Positions 8,120 through 17,767 of a DNA stretch of 38,673 nucleotides are shown piece by piece (position 1 is the stretch's first letter; every line of letters begins with the position of its first letter). Origin of the DNA: Microbacterium enclense. GTDB lineage: Bacteria > Actinomycetota > Actinomycetes > Actinomycetales > Microbacteriaceae. The stretch is taken from assembly GCF_004022425.1 (NCBI RefSeq), contig NZ_RBZY01000012.1, positions 25,516 to 64,188 on the forward strand. Direction: 5' to 3'. The translations under genes were made by a program, and so were the position numbers. The notes under the pieces are model-generated. The model searched no databases, was not told where the DNA came from, and worked only from the letters and a program-made list of their open reading frames with translations.

Positions 8120-8953
8120 TCAGGGCATCCCCGCGCCTTCGGTCGCAGCCCGACGACGGGCGGGATCGGTCACCCAGTACATCGTTCCGGCGACCAGACG
8201 GCGTGGGAGGACGGTCACGAGCCAGGCCCCGAGAGCGTTGCCCGACCCGTCGACGACGCTCGGCCCAGGACGACGCCGCTGGAGATGCGTGAGGGCCGTG
8301 TCCACGACCTGCTCGGGAGCACGCATCCGCGCTCCGGCGGTCGCATCGTCGGTCCCGACGACGGCGTTGAACTCGGTGCTCGTTGCGCCCGGGGAGAGGG
8401 CGAAGACCGTCACGCCCGCTGCGCGCGATTCGGCCCACAGAGACTCCGTGAAACTCAGCACGAAGGCCTTGGCCGCCCCGTAGACCGCCATGCGGGGCGT
8501 CGGGGCGTACGCCGACATGCTGGCGACATTGATGAGGAATCCCGACCCCGCCGCGATGAGGCCGGGGAGGAAGGCGCGACTGAGCTGCACGGGTCCCGTG
8601 ACGTCCACGGCGAGTTCTTGCGCCAGTCGTTCCGGATCCTCGTCGACGAAGTGCCCGAAGGAGCCGAACCCCGCGTTGTTGATGACTGCCGTGACGCGCA
8701 GGCCCGCGCGCTCCACCTCGGACCGCAGGTCTTCGCCCGCCGTGGACGTTCCGAGATCCTGGGCGATCGGTGTCGCCGAGATGCCGTGCACCTGTCGGAG
8801 TTCTGCCGCCAGACGCTCCAGGCGGTCGCGGCGACGCGCGACGAGGATGACATCCGACCCGCGTGCGGCCAGCGCGTGCGCGAACGCGGCACCGATCCCC
8901 GAGGATGCCCCGGTGATCAGAACGGTCTGAGTGGCGAAATCGATTCGAGGCAC
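8120..8953 (-). CDS. Short-chain dehydrogenase/reductase (SDR)
   Basis: A 277-residue classical SDR oxidoreductase with Rossmann motif TGASSGIGAA near residues 14-23, NNAG near 91-94, the Ser of NVASMSAY and the catalytic YGAAK near 157-161. The basic ARRRDR after the second strand suggests NADP(H) preference. The substrate cannot be assigned. The GTG start at 8953 is preceded by AAGGA at 5 bases. It is transcribed away from the TetR-family gene at 9043, with an extended dyad between them, so it is the likely regulatory target of that repressor. Confidence 0.9.
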   Translation of the reverse strand: MPRIDFATQTVLITGASSGIGAAFAHALAARGSDVILVARRRDRLERLAAELRQVHGISATPIAQDLGTSTAGEDLRSEVERAGLRVTAVINNAGFGSFGHFVDEDPERLAQELAVDVTGPVQLSRAFLPGLIAAGSGFLINVASMSAYAPTPRMAVYGAAKAFVLSFTESLWAESRAAGVTVFALSPGATSTEFNAVVGTDDATAGARMRAPEQVVDTALTHLQRRRPGPSVVDGSGNALGAWLVTVLPRRLVAGTMYWVTDPARRRAATEGAGMP

Positions 8954-8991
8954 GGCTGTCCTTCGGTTGAGAGCGAACGTAAGGGAACCGT

Positions 8992-9024
8992 ATGCCTACT
9001 TGGCACTCAGTGTCAATCAGGCAT
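8992..9024. promoter_or_regulatory. Putative TetR-family operator
   Basis: A 33-bp dyad centred on base 9008: outer arms ATGCCT (8992-8997) and AGGCAT (9019-9024), inner arms TTGGCACT (9000-9007) and AGTGTCAA (9009-9016) with one mismatch. Thirteen of 16 base pairs match. It lies between the divergent SDR and TetR genes, 18 bases before the regulator's ATG, where it could control both promoters. Confidence 0.75.
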
Positions 9025-9042
9025 TTAGGGTAGGGTCGGTGC

Positions 9043-9642
9043 ATGGAGACCGAACCGTCCCTTTGGGAACGCTCACGGCAGGCCGTCTACGGTGAGATCA
9101 CCCGCGTCGCGATGCGGCTCTTCCTGGATCAGGGTTTCGAGCAGACGACGATCGATCAGATCGCCGCCGCGGCCGGCATCTCACGCCGCTCCTTCTTCCG
9201 CTACTTCGGCACGAAAGAGGACGTCCTTCTCGGCGATCTCGCCCGTGACGGCGAGCGGGTGCGCGACGCACTCCACGACATCCCCTCCGAGGTCGGCCCG
9301 TGGGACGCGCTGCGGCGCGCACTCGCCTCGGTGCACGCGCGCGCGCAGAGCTCGGATGATCTCTTGAAGATCGCGCGGATGATGTACGACACCCCCTCCC
9401 TCCGCAGCCGCAGTGCGGAGAAGCATCTCCACTGGCACGCGCTCCTGCTGCCCGATATCCGCGAGCGCCTGGGCCAGGATGCCGACGACCTCGGCGCCAC
9501 CGCGATCATCGCCGCCGCCATCGCCTGCCTCGATACCGCCGGCGAGGCGTGGGCACGTAGCGGAGGGCGGATGGACCTCGCCGATCTCTACGATCGTGCT
9601 GTCGCCGCCGTTCGTGGTTCCGCGGCGCCGGCCTCCGGCTGA
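9043..9642 (+). CDS. TetR/AcrR-family transcriptional regulator
   Basis: A 199-residue repressor-type protein. The N-terminal helix-turn-helix (about residues 15-62) contains QTTIDQIAAAAGISRRSFF and RYFGTKEDVL, the usual TetR pattern. The C-terminal ligand-binding domain is all-helical and gives no ligand clue. It is divergent from the SDR gene across the 33-bp dyad at 8992-9024, suggesting autoregulation and control of the SDR. No terminator follows immediately, but the hairpin at 9738-9760 might act as one. Confidence 0.9.
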   Translation: METEPSLWERSRQAVYGEITRVAMRLFLDQGFEQTTIDQIAAAAGISRRSFFRYFGTKEDVLLGDLARDGERVRDALHDIPSEVGPWDALRRALASVHARAQSSDDLLKIARMMYDTPSLRSRSAEKHLHWHALLLPDIRERLGQDADDLGATAIIAAAIACLDTAGEAWARSGGRMDLADLYDRAVAAVRGSAAPASG

Positions 9643-9674
9643 AGCGAGGCGCTCGGCGGCATCGCCCCCTCCGC

Positions 9675-9680
9675 TACGAT
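9675..9680 (+). promoter_or_regulatory. Candidate -10 element for the HAD hydrolase gene
   Basis: TACGAT closely matches the -10 consensus. It lies 121 bases upstream of the GTG start at 9802, implying a leader of about 115 bases that contains the hairpin at 9738-9760. No convincing -35 is visible. Confidence 0.4.
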
Positions 9681-9737
9681 TGCTTCCAGTCCCGGCCCGC
9701 ACGGCGCTACGCGCTCGGCGTCGAGACCGACAGCAGC

Positions 9738-9760
9738 GAGGCTCCCCCGTCGGGAGCCTC
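9738..9760 (+). terminator. Leader hairpin upstream of the HAD gene (terminator or attenuator)
   Basis: A perfect 9-bp stem GAGGCTCCC/GGGAGCCTC with loop CCGTC, followed by TGTTGTG. It sits 41 bases before the HAD start and 95 bases after the TetR stop. It could end the TetR transcript or attenuate the HAD gene. Confidence 0.5.
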
Positions 9761-9801
9761 TGTTGTGTCGAGATACCGACCTCACCGCCCTCAGGAGCAC
9801 C

Positions 9802-10575
9802 GTGCCCGATACCTCGCCCCGTCTCGTCGCCTTCGACCTCGACGACACTCTCGCCCCGTCGAAGACCGCGATCGACCCGCGCATGGGCGACTTGCTGCTC
9901 ACCCTCGCCGAGCGCGTCGAGGTCGCCATCATCTCGGGCGGCCAGCTCCAGCAGTTCAAGGCCCAGGTCGTCGAGCGTCTCCCCGAGACCGACTCGGCCC
10001 TGCTCTCTCACCTGCACCTCATGCCGACGTGCGGCACCCAGTACTACCGGCTGAGCGGTGATGGCATCCAGACGGTGTACGCCCACTCGCTGACCGACGA
10101 CGAGAAGCAGCGCGCCCTGAGCGCCGTTCGCGAAGAGGCCGAGAGGCTCGGGTTGTGGGAAGCCGAACCGTGGGGCGAGATCCTCGAGGACCGCGGGTCG
10201 CAGATCACGTTCTCGGCCCTCGGACAGACCGCACCCCTCGAGGCGAAGATGGCGTGGGATCCCACGGGCGAGAAGAAGAACACTCTGCGCGAGGCCGTCG
10301 CCGCCCGCATCCCCGACCTCGAGGTGCGCTCGGGCGGTTCGACGTCCGTCGACATCACCCACCGCGGCATCGACAAGGCCTACGGCATGCGTCAGCTGGC
10401 CGACGCCACGGGCATCCCCCTCGACGACATGCTCTTCGTCGGCGACCGACTCGACCCGGATGGCAACGACTACCCGGTCCTGGCAATGGGCGTCGAGTGC
10501 CACGCGGTGCACGGGTGGGAAGACACCGCCGACTATCTCGAGGCGCTCATCCCCACGCTCCCCGCCCGGAGCTGA
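9802..10575 (+). CDS. HAD-superfamily (IIB-like) hydrolase
   Basis: A 257-residue cytoplasmic phosphatase-type protein. HAD motif I is VAFDLDDTLAPSK (nucleophile D12, acid/base D14), motif II is IISGGQ, and motif IV is FVGDRLDPDGND. A cap domain between motifs II and III, as in the IIB subclass (phosphomannomutase/sugar-phosphate phosphatases), accounts for the length. The GTG at 9802 is chosen because AGGAG lies about 6 bases upstream; a longer frame from 9763 would overlap the leader hairpin's 3' edge. The substrate is unknown. It converges with the siderophore-interacting gene, whose stop is 3 bases away. Confidence 0.88.
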   Translation: MPDTSPRLVAFDLDDTLAPSKTAIDPRMGDLLLTLAERVEVAIISGGQLQQFKAQVVERLPETDSALLSHLHLMPTCGTQYYRLSGDGIQTVYAHSLTDDEKQRALSAVREEAERLGLWEAEPWGEILEDRGSQITFSALGQTAPLEAKMAWDPTGEKKNTLREAVAARIPDLEVRSGGSTSVDITHRGIDKAYGMRQLADATGIPLDDMLFVGDRLDPDGNDYPVLAMGVECHAVHGWEDTADYLEALIPTLPARS

Positions 10576-10578
10576 GGC

Positions 10579-11400
10579 TCAGAGGATCTTGCCGATCGGC
10601 TCGCGCTTCTCGGCCTGGAACCTGTCCTCGGTGCGGCCGTAGGCCCAGTAACCCGACAGCGACACCTGCGACCGGTCGAGCGACCAGTCGATGAAGAACA
10701 GCTCGCGCAGGGCTTTCATGGCCTCGCGCTCCCCGTGCGCGAACACCTGTCCGCGCCCCTCGGGTACCGGCCAGGCCGCGACGGCCTCCACCAGCACGCG
10801 AGAGGTGCCGGCCGCTGCATCGCCCCGGTGCAGCCACACGATCTCGACCCCGGCGGGAGCCGCGAGCGACACCTCGTCCGCGACGCCGGCGACCTCGAGG
10901 AACGCGGTCCCGCGCGCGTCCGCGCCGAGCGCCTCCAGCGACGCCGCGATCGCGGGAAGGGCCGACTCGTCACCGGCGAACAGATGCCAGGATGCCGCGG
11001 GGTCGGGCGCGTACCCTCCCCCCGGCGACGACACGACGAGCCGATCCCCGGGCTGCGCCCGGGCCGCCCACGGACCCGCGAGGCCCTCGTCGCCATGCAC
11101 GACGAAGTCGATCGCCAGCTCATCGCCCGCCACGCGGCGGACCGTGTACGTGCGGGTGACGGGGAGGTCGCCCGGTGCCAAGGTTTCGCGCAGAGCCGCC
11201 AGGTCGTAGGGCGGCTCGAGCCCGAGCTCGGGCTTGGCGAAGGTGATCTTGACGTAGCGGTCGGTGTGCGGGCTCTCGCGGAACGCGGTGAGATCGGCTC
11301 CCCGGGCGTGGACACGCACCAGGTGCGGCGTCAGTCGCTCGGTCGAGACGACCTCGAGAACGTGCTGCGGACGCGGCGGGCGCGCGGGACGGTCGTTCAC
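10579..11400 (-). CDS. Siderophore-interacting protein (FAD-dependent ferric-siderophore reductase family)
   Basis: Predicted cytoplasmic flavoprotein that reduces ferric siderophores to release iron, 273 residues. The N-terminal FAD-binding beta-barrel carries RTYTVRR (about residues 83-89); the C-terminal half has GDESALPAIAASLEAL and FAHGEREAMKALR, and ends in GYWAYGRTEDRFQAEKRE, the characteristic tail of this family. The GTG at 11400 overlaps the stop of the upstream FadR-type gene by 4 bases (GTGA), so the two are coupled. Pairing with a FadR-family rather than an iron-dependent regulator is unusual. Confidence 0.93.
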   Translation of the reverse strand: MNDRPARPPRPQHVLEVVSTERLTPHLVRVHARGADLTAFRESPHTDRYVKITFAKPELGLEPPYDLAALRETLAPGDLPVTRTYTVRRVAGDELAIDFVVHGDEGLAGPWAARAQPGDRLVVSSPGGGYAPDPAASWHLFAGDESALPAIAASLEALGADARGTAFLEVAGVADEVSLAAPAGVEIVWLHRGDAAAGTSRVLVEAVAAWPVPEGRGQVFAHGEREAMKALRELFFIDWSLDRSQVSLSGYWAYGRTEDRFQAEKREPIGKIL

Positions 11401-12131
11401 GCGGCACCCACTCCCACCGAATCGCTCGCGCGCAGCGCCTCGGCGACCTGCGTGGAGTATCCCGAGATGTGCGCACGGACCCGGTCGCGCGCCGCCGCGG
11501 CGTCCCCCGAGGCGACGGCATCGACGATGGAGCGATGCTCGGACCGCAACCGCGCGGACGTCCCCTCCCAGTCGTCGAGCACGGCCGCCCCGGCCTGCGT
11601 GTACGACTCGATCGAGCTGCGGAGTCCGGCCATCATCGCCGCGACCACGGCGTTCCCCGACGCCTCCGCAAGGGCCTGGTGAAAGCGGGCGTCGAGCGCG
11701 AGGAACTCCTCGCGCCGCAGAGCGTCGGCGTCCATGGCATCCAGGATGCCGTCGACCTCGGCGAGGTCGGCCGAGGTGTGTGCGAGCGTTTCGGCGATGT
11801 CGCACTCCAGCACGATGCGCGTGCGCACGACGTCGGCGAGGGGGAAGCCGTTGGCCGCGACCTGGAGGCGCAGGAACGCGGCGAGCCCGCCGCGCGGCGT
11901 CGTCACGATCATGGCCCCCGATGACGGGCCCGACCCCGTTGCGGTGCGCACGACACCGAGGACTTCGAGCACGCGAATCGCCTCGCGAACGCTGGAGCGC
12001 CCGACGCCGAGCTGGGCGGCGAGTTCGCGCTCGGGCGTCAGCCGGGCGCCGGGCGCGAGACGCCCCTCCCGCAGGTCGCTCTCGATGCGCTCCAGCACGA
12101 CCTGCCACGCACGCAGTTCGGAATCCGGCAC
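11397..12131 (-). CDS. FadR-type (GntR superfamily, FCD domain) transcriptional regulator
   Basis: A 244-residue regulator. The winged helix occupies residues about 11-75 (LTPERELAAQLGVGRSSVRE, then AIRVLEVLGVVR). The remaining all-helical part is the FCD ligand-binding domain, with the usual metal/ligand histidines in DARFHQAL and SEHRSIV. GTG at 12131 is preferred over a longer ATG frame from 12191 because GGAGG lies 7 bases upstream; the longer version would also read through a palindrome that looks like its own operator (12163-12179). The downstream siderophore-reductase gene overlaps by 4 bases. The effector is unknown. Confidence 0.88.
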   Translation of the reverse strand: MPDSELRAWQVVLERIESDLREGRLAPGARLTPERELAAQLGVGRSSVREAIRVLEVLGVVRTATGSGPSSGAMIVTTPRGGLAAFLRLQVAANGFPLADVVRTRIVLECDIAETLAHTSADLAEVDGILDAMDADALRREEFLALDARFHQALAEASGNAVVAAMMAGLRSSIESYTQAGAAVLDDWEGTSARLRSEHRSIVDAVASGDAAAARDRVRAHISGYSTQVAEALRASDSVGVGAA

Positions 12132-12138
12132 GGTGCCC

Positions 12139-12143
12139 CCTCC
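12139..12143 (-). promoter_or_regulatory. Shine-Dalgarno that fixes the FadR-type start
   Basis: GGAGG on the minus strand, 7 bases upstream of GTG 12131, is the best ribosome-binding site near this gene and argues against the upstream ATG. Confidence 0.7.
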
Positions 12144-12162
12144 ACGGACGACAGGCGACGTC

Positions 12163-12179
12163 GTGTGGCCTGACCACAC
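12163..12179. promoter_or_regulatory. Putative GntR/FadR operator
   Basis: GTGTGG-CCTGA-CCACAC is a perfect 6+6 inverted repeat with a 5-base spacer, with the TGG-N-CCA half-site character seen for FadR-subfamily regulators. It lies 31 bases upstream of the chosen start, so autoregulation is likely. Confidence 0.6.
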
Positions 12180-12197
12180 CACCTTAGGCACGACCGA

Positions 12198-13226
<1,029 letters not shown>

Positions 13227-13266
13227 GCTCTCAGGCTATCGGCCGCCGCCGACGCCGGCGGGCGGC

Positions 13267-13872
13267 TCAGCGTCCGTCGAGCCGCCCGCCGGACTCCCGC
13301 AAGTAGCACGCCGCGCACATCGACTCGTAGGTCACTTCGCCCGCGATCCGACCTTCGTCGATCGCGACCTGATCGCCGTCGAAGACGAAGCGGCCGCCGA
13401 CGAGCCGGGCGTTGAACACGGCCTTGCGACCGCACCGGCAGATGGTCTTGAGCTCTTCCAGGCTGTGGGCGATCTCGAGCAGGCGCGCGGAACCCGGGAA
13501 GGCGTCCGTGCGGAAGTCGGTGCGGATGCCGTAGGCGAGGACCGGGATGCCGTCGAGCACCGCGATGCGCAGGAGGTCGTCGACCTGCTCGGCGGTGAGG
13601 AATTGCGCCTCATCGACGAGCAGACACGCCACCGGCGCCTTCCCGGCCGCCTCGTGGAACACGGCACGGAGGTCGTCGTCGGGTGCGACGAGGAAGTCGA
13701 CCGTGCGCGAGACCCCCAGACGGCTGTCGATCTGATCGGCACCCTTCGTGTCGATCTCGGGCTTGGCGAGGAGGACCCGCTGCCCGCGCTCCTCGTAGTT
13801 GTACGCTGCCTGCAGCAGCGCCGTCGACTTGCCGGAGTTCATCGCTCCGTAGCGGAAGTACAGCTTCGCCAT
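13267..13872 (-). CDS. tdk: Thymidine kinase (type II)
   Basis: Phosphorylates thymidine in pyrimidine salvage. The 201-residue protein has the P-loop GAMNSGKST at residues 9-17, the magnesium/catalytic LLVDEAQF (D87, E88) and four zinc-ligand cysteines: C145 and C147 (ICRCGRK), C186 and C189 (CAACY). ATG at 13872 is chosen because family similarity begins at MAKLYFRYG; a 14-residue upstream extension overlaps mqo. It starts 7 bases after the mqo stop, so the two probably form one transcript. Confidence 0.95.
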   Translation of the reverse strand: MAKLYFRYGAMNSGKSTALLQAAYNYEERGQRVLLAKPEIDTKGADQIDSRLGVSRTVDFLVAPDDDLRAVFHEAAGKAPVACLLVDEAQFLTAEQVDDLLRIAVLDGIPVLAYGIRTDFRTDAFPGSARLLEIAHSLEELKTICRCGRKAVFNARLVGGRFVFDGDQVAIDEGRIAGEVTYESMCAACYLRESGGRLDGR

Positions 13873-13879
13873 GGACGGC

Positions 13880-15352
13880 TCAGGCGTTGATCCCGAGCGC
13901 CTGGGCCGTGGCATCCAGTTCGGCGCGCGCCGCGTCGGGACGCGTGTTCAGCGTCTCGCCGTAGCTCGGGATGAGCTGACGCAGGCGCGGCTCCCACTCG
14001 GGCATGCGCTCGGGGAAGCACGTCTTGATCAGGCCCAGCATGATCGACACGGCGGTGGAGGCCCCCGGCGAGGCGCCGAGGAGACCCGCGATCGAGTGAT
14101 CGGCGGAGGTAACGACCTCGGTGCCGAACTGCAGTACGCCGCCCTTGTCCTTGTCGCGCTTCATGACCTGCGCGCGCTGGCCGGCATCGAGCAACTCCCA
14201 GTCCTCGGCCCGGGCGGTCGGCATGAACTCGCGGAGGCTCTCGACCTTCTTCGCGTGGCTCTTGAGCAGCTCGCTGATGAGGTACTTCAGCAGGCTCGGG
14301 TTGTCGATGGCGACCTTCAGCATCGGAAGGATGTTGTGGGGGCGCACCTGAGTGACGATGTCGAGCATCGACCCGTTCTTGAGGAACTTCGGGCTGAACG
14401 TCGCGAACGGACCGAACAGCAGCGAGGTCTCGCCGTCGACGACGCGCGTGTCGAGGTGCGGCACCGACATCGGGGGCGCACCCACCGATGCCTGCGAGTA
14501 CACCTTCGCCTTGTGCTGGGCCACGATCGCGGGGTTGGAGGTCTTCAGCCACTGCCCGCCGATGGGGAACACACCGTAGCCCTTGATCTCGTCGATGCCC
14601 GAGCGCTGCAGGAGCTTCAGTGCCCAGCCGCCGGCGCCGACGAAGACGAACTTCGCGGTGATCGAACCCGGGGTGTGACCGATGGTGTGACGGTAGGAGA
14701 CGTCCCACCGGCCGTCCTTGCGCTTCTTGAGTTTCTTGACCTCGTGGTTCGTGACGACCTCGACGCCCTTCTCGCGGAGCCCGTCGAAGAGCTGGCGCGT
14801 CAACGACCCGAAATCCACGTCGGTGCCCGCCGGGACGCGCGTGGCCGCGAACGGCTCCCCCTTGCGGCGCTTCTGCATGAGCAACGGCGCCCACTGGTTG
14901 ATGACGCGGGAGTCCTCGCTGTACTCGATACCGGCGAACAGCGGCTGCTGCTTCAGCACTTCGTAACGGCGGCGCAGGTACGCCACGTCCTTCTCGCCCC
15001 GGACGAACGTCATGTGCGGCGTGGGGTTGATGAAGGTCGACGGCTCGCCGAGGACGCCCTCGGATACGAGCGACGCCCAGAACTGCCGGCTCTGCTGGAA
15101 CTGCTCGTTGATGGTGACGGCCTTCGAGGGATCGAGCTCGCCGTTCGCCGTGTCGGGCATGTAGTTGAGCTCGCACAGCGCCGCGTGGCCCGTGCCGGCG
15201 TTGTTCCAGGCGTTCGAGCTCTCCTGCGCCACGTCGCTCAGACGCTCCAGCACGGCGATCTTCAGGTCGGGCTGCAGATCCTTCAGCATCGTGCCGAGGG
15301 TGGCGGACATGATGCCGCCCCCGATGAGGAGAACGTCGACGTTTTCAGTCAC
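13880..15352 (-). CDS. mqo: Malate:quinone oxidoreductase
   Basis: Membrane-associated FAD enzyme oxidising malate to oxaloacetate and reducing quinone, replacing or complementing malate dehydrogenase in the TCA cycle. The 490-residue length is normal. The FAD-binding LLIGGGIMSATLG lies at residues 8-20; SSNAWNNAGTGHAALCELNY and GASPGASTAVSIML are family signatures. It has a GTG start at 15352. A pair of evenly spaced palindromes (15383-15396 and 15408-15417) lies just upstream and probably controls it. tdk follows after 7 bases. Confidence 0.95.
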   Translation of the reverse strand: MTENVDVLLIGGGIMSATLGTMLKDLQPDLKIAVLERLSDVAQESSNAWNNAGTGHAALCELNYMPDTANGELDPSKAVTINEQFQQSRQFWASLVSEGVLGEPSTFINPTPHMTFVRGEKDVAYLRRRYEVLKQQPLFAGIEYSEDSRVINQWAPLLMQKRRKGEPFAATRVPAGTDVDFGSLTRQLFDGLREKGVEVVTNHEVKKLKKRKDGRWDVSYRHTIGHTPGSITAKFVFVGAGGWALKLLQRSGIDEIKGYGVFPIGGQWLKTSNPAIVAQHKAKVYSQASVGAPPMSVPHLDTRVVDGETSLLFGPFATFSPKFLKNGSMLDIVTQVRPHNILPMLKVAIDNPSLLKYLISELLKSHAKKVESLREFMPTARAEDWELLDAGQRAQVMKRDKDKGGVLQFGTEVVTSADHSIAGLLGASPGASTAVSIMLGLIKTCFPERMPEWEPRLRQLIPSYGETLNTRPDAARAELDATAQALGINA

Positions 15353-15382
15353 CCGTCGATTCTAGGTGCGGGGTACGAGGTG

Positions 15383-15417
15383 TCTCGACATCGAGAGATT
15401 CGTCGGTTCGATATCGA
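15383..15417. promoter_or_regulatory. Tandem palindromic operator upstream of mqo
   Basis: Site 1, TCTCGA-CA-TCGAGA (15383-15396), and site 2, TCGATATCGA (15408-15417; the flanking bases make TCTCGATATCGAA on the minus strand), have centres 23 bp apart, about two helical turns. They lie 31-65 bases upstream of the mqo GTG. The TCTCGA/TTCGA half-sites resemble those of MarR-type dimers; the regulator is not identified. Confidence 0.65.
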
Positions 15418-15454
15418 GACAACCCCGGGCCGCCGGCATCCGGATGCCAGGTGC

Positions 15455-16561
<1,107 letters not shown>

Positions 16562-16590
16562 CTAGCGGCCCGCGACACGCCGGTCCGGAC

Positions 16591-17169
16591 TCACGCCAGC
16601 GCGGCCGCGCCGAACGAGACGCCGAACTGCACGCACCAGAGGTCGACCGAACGGAACACCGACAGGTCGGCGTCCGCGGGGATGTCGTAGAGCTGGTCGC
16701 CGAGGTTGCCCTTGATCGGGCCGAGATCGATGTGGTCGTATCCGGCCGCGGTGAACCAGCCGTCGCGGCCCTCGACCACGGGGCCGGCGCTCAACCACAC
16801 GTGCACGTCGGGCCCGTTCGTCGTCTGGAGTCCGACGAGCGCGAGCTGACGCGAGCCGTCGGGGTTCTCGATCACACGCACCTGGCCGCTGGTCTCGTGC
16901 TCGTGGCTGATGAGCGACCCCGTGAGCAGATCGACGGGACCGGCGGGCGGTTCGGGGGTGACGACGTCGACGGGTTCGGCCGCCGGCTCCGACGCGACGG
17001 GGGCCGAGGCTACGGGGGTCGCTGCCGCGGGGATCTCGTCCTCCACGCGCACGTCGACGAACAGCAACCAGGGCTGGAACACGAGTCCCGCGATCACGGC
17101 GGCGACGAGGAGCGCTCCCCCGCCGATCCACCACCACCGCCGGTGTCGACCGCTTCCCGAGCGTGGCAT
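16591..17169 (-). CDS. DM13-domain membrane protein between lysC and asd
   Basis: A 192-residue membrane-anchored extracytoplasmic protein. After a basic N-terminus (RHRRWWW) comes one transmembrane helix (about residues 14-34), an Ala/Pro/Val linker, then a DM13 domain beginning LLTGSLISHEHETSG and ending YDIPADADLSVFRSVDLWC. The domain's conserved Cys (LWCVQFG) is present. DM13 has been proposed to take part in redox or electron transfer; the biochemical role is not established. ATG at 17169 is chosen over 17289 because GGAGGAGAGG precedes it. Its place between lysC and asd has no obvious metabolic reason. Confidence 0.85.
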   Translation of the reverse strand: MPRSGSGRHRRWWWIGGGALLVAAVIAGLVFQPWLLFVDVRVEDEIPAAATPVASAPVASEPAAEPVDVVTPEPPAGPVDLLTGSLISHEHETSGQVRVIENPDGSRQLALVGLQTTNGPDVHVWLSAGPVVEGRDGWFTAAGYDHIDLGPIKGNLGDQLYDIPADADLSVFRSVDLWCVQFGVSFGAAALA

Positions 17170-17248
17170 CCCGCGTCCTCTCCTCCGCCCTGGGCGAAGA
17201 GTAGCGGGCGCCCCTTCGAGAGCGCTGAGAAGAGAACCGCGGAATCCG

Positions 17249-17767
17249 TCAGCGACCGGTGCCGGCGTGGACGGTCGCTTCAGCGTCACCGTCGAGACCG
17301 TACGCCGTGTGTACCAGGCGCGCGGCCTCGGCGAGATCGACGCCGCGTACGACCACCGAGATCCGGATCTCGGAGGTCGAGATCATCTCGATGTTGACGC
17401 CCGCCAGGCTCAGCGCCTCGAACAGCGTCGCCGAGACGCCGGAGTGCGTGCGCATGCCCGCACCGACGACCGAGAGCTTGCCGATCTGGTCGTCGTGCAC
17501 GAGGCTCTCGAACCCGACCTCGGACTGCTCGGCCGCGAGGGCCTTCAGCGCCGTCGCGGCGTCGGTCTTGGGGAGCGTGAACGAGATGTCGGTGCGGCCG
17601 GTCGCGGCGGCGGAGACGTTCTGCACGATCATGTCGACGTTGGCGCCGGACTTCGCGACGATCTTGAAGATGTCGGCGGCCTTGCCCGGAACGTCGGGCA
17701 CGCCGATGACGGTGATCTTCGCCTGGCTGAGGTCGGTGGCGACGCCGGCGACGATGGGCTCTTCCAT
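17249..17767 (-). CDS. lysC-beta: Nested aspartate kinase beta subunit (internal in-frame start)
   Basis: Within lysC an in-frame ATG at 17767 begins [20 protein letters not shown], preceded by GAGGGAG (17773-17779) at 5 bases. Translation from here gives 172 residues carrying only the ACT regulatory domains. In Corynebacterium glutamicum and Bacillus the aspartate kinase is an alpha2-beta2 complex with the beta chain made from exactly this kind of internal start, so the same is inferred here. Confidence 0.75.
   Translation of the reverse strand: MEEPIVAGVATDLSQAKITVIGVPDVPGKAADIFKIVAKSGANVDMIVQNVSAAATGRTDISFTLPKTDAATALKALAAEQSEVGFESLVHDDQIGKLSVVGAGMRTHSGVSATLFEALSLAGVNIEMISTSEIRISVVVRGVDLAEAARLVHTAYGLDGDAEATVHAGTGR

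Noticed and set aside
9643..9801. Ribosomal-protein (L10-type) leader upstream of the HAD gene
   Set aside because: The hairpin position is suggestive, but no ribosomal protein gene follows and I cannot find the conserved leader core.
10579..12177. Fusion of the siderophore-interacting protein with an N-terminal domain of 260 residues
   Set aside because: The upstream part is the wrong frame of the FadR-type gene; the real start is GTG 11400 at a GTGA overlap.
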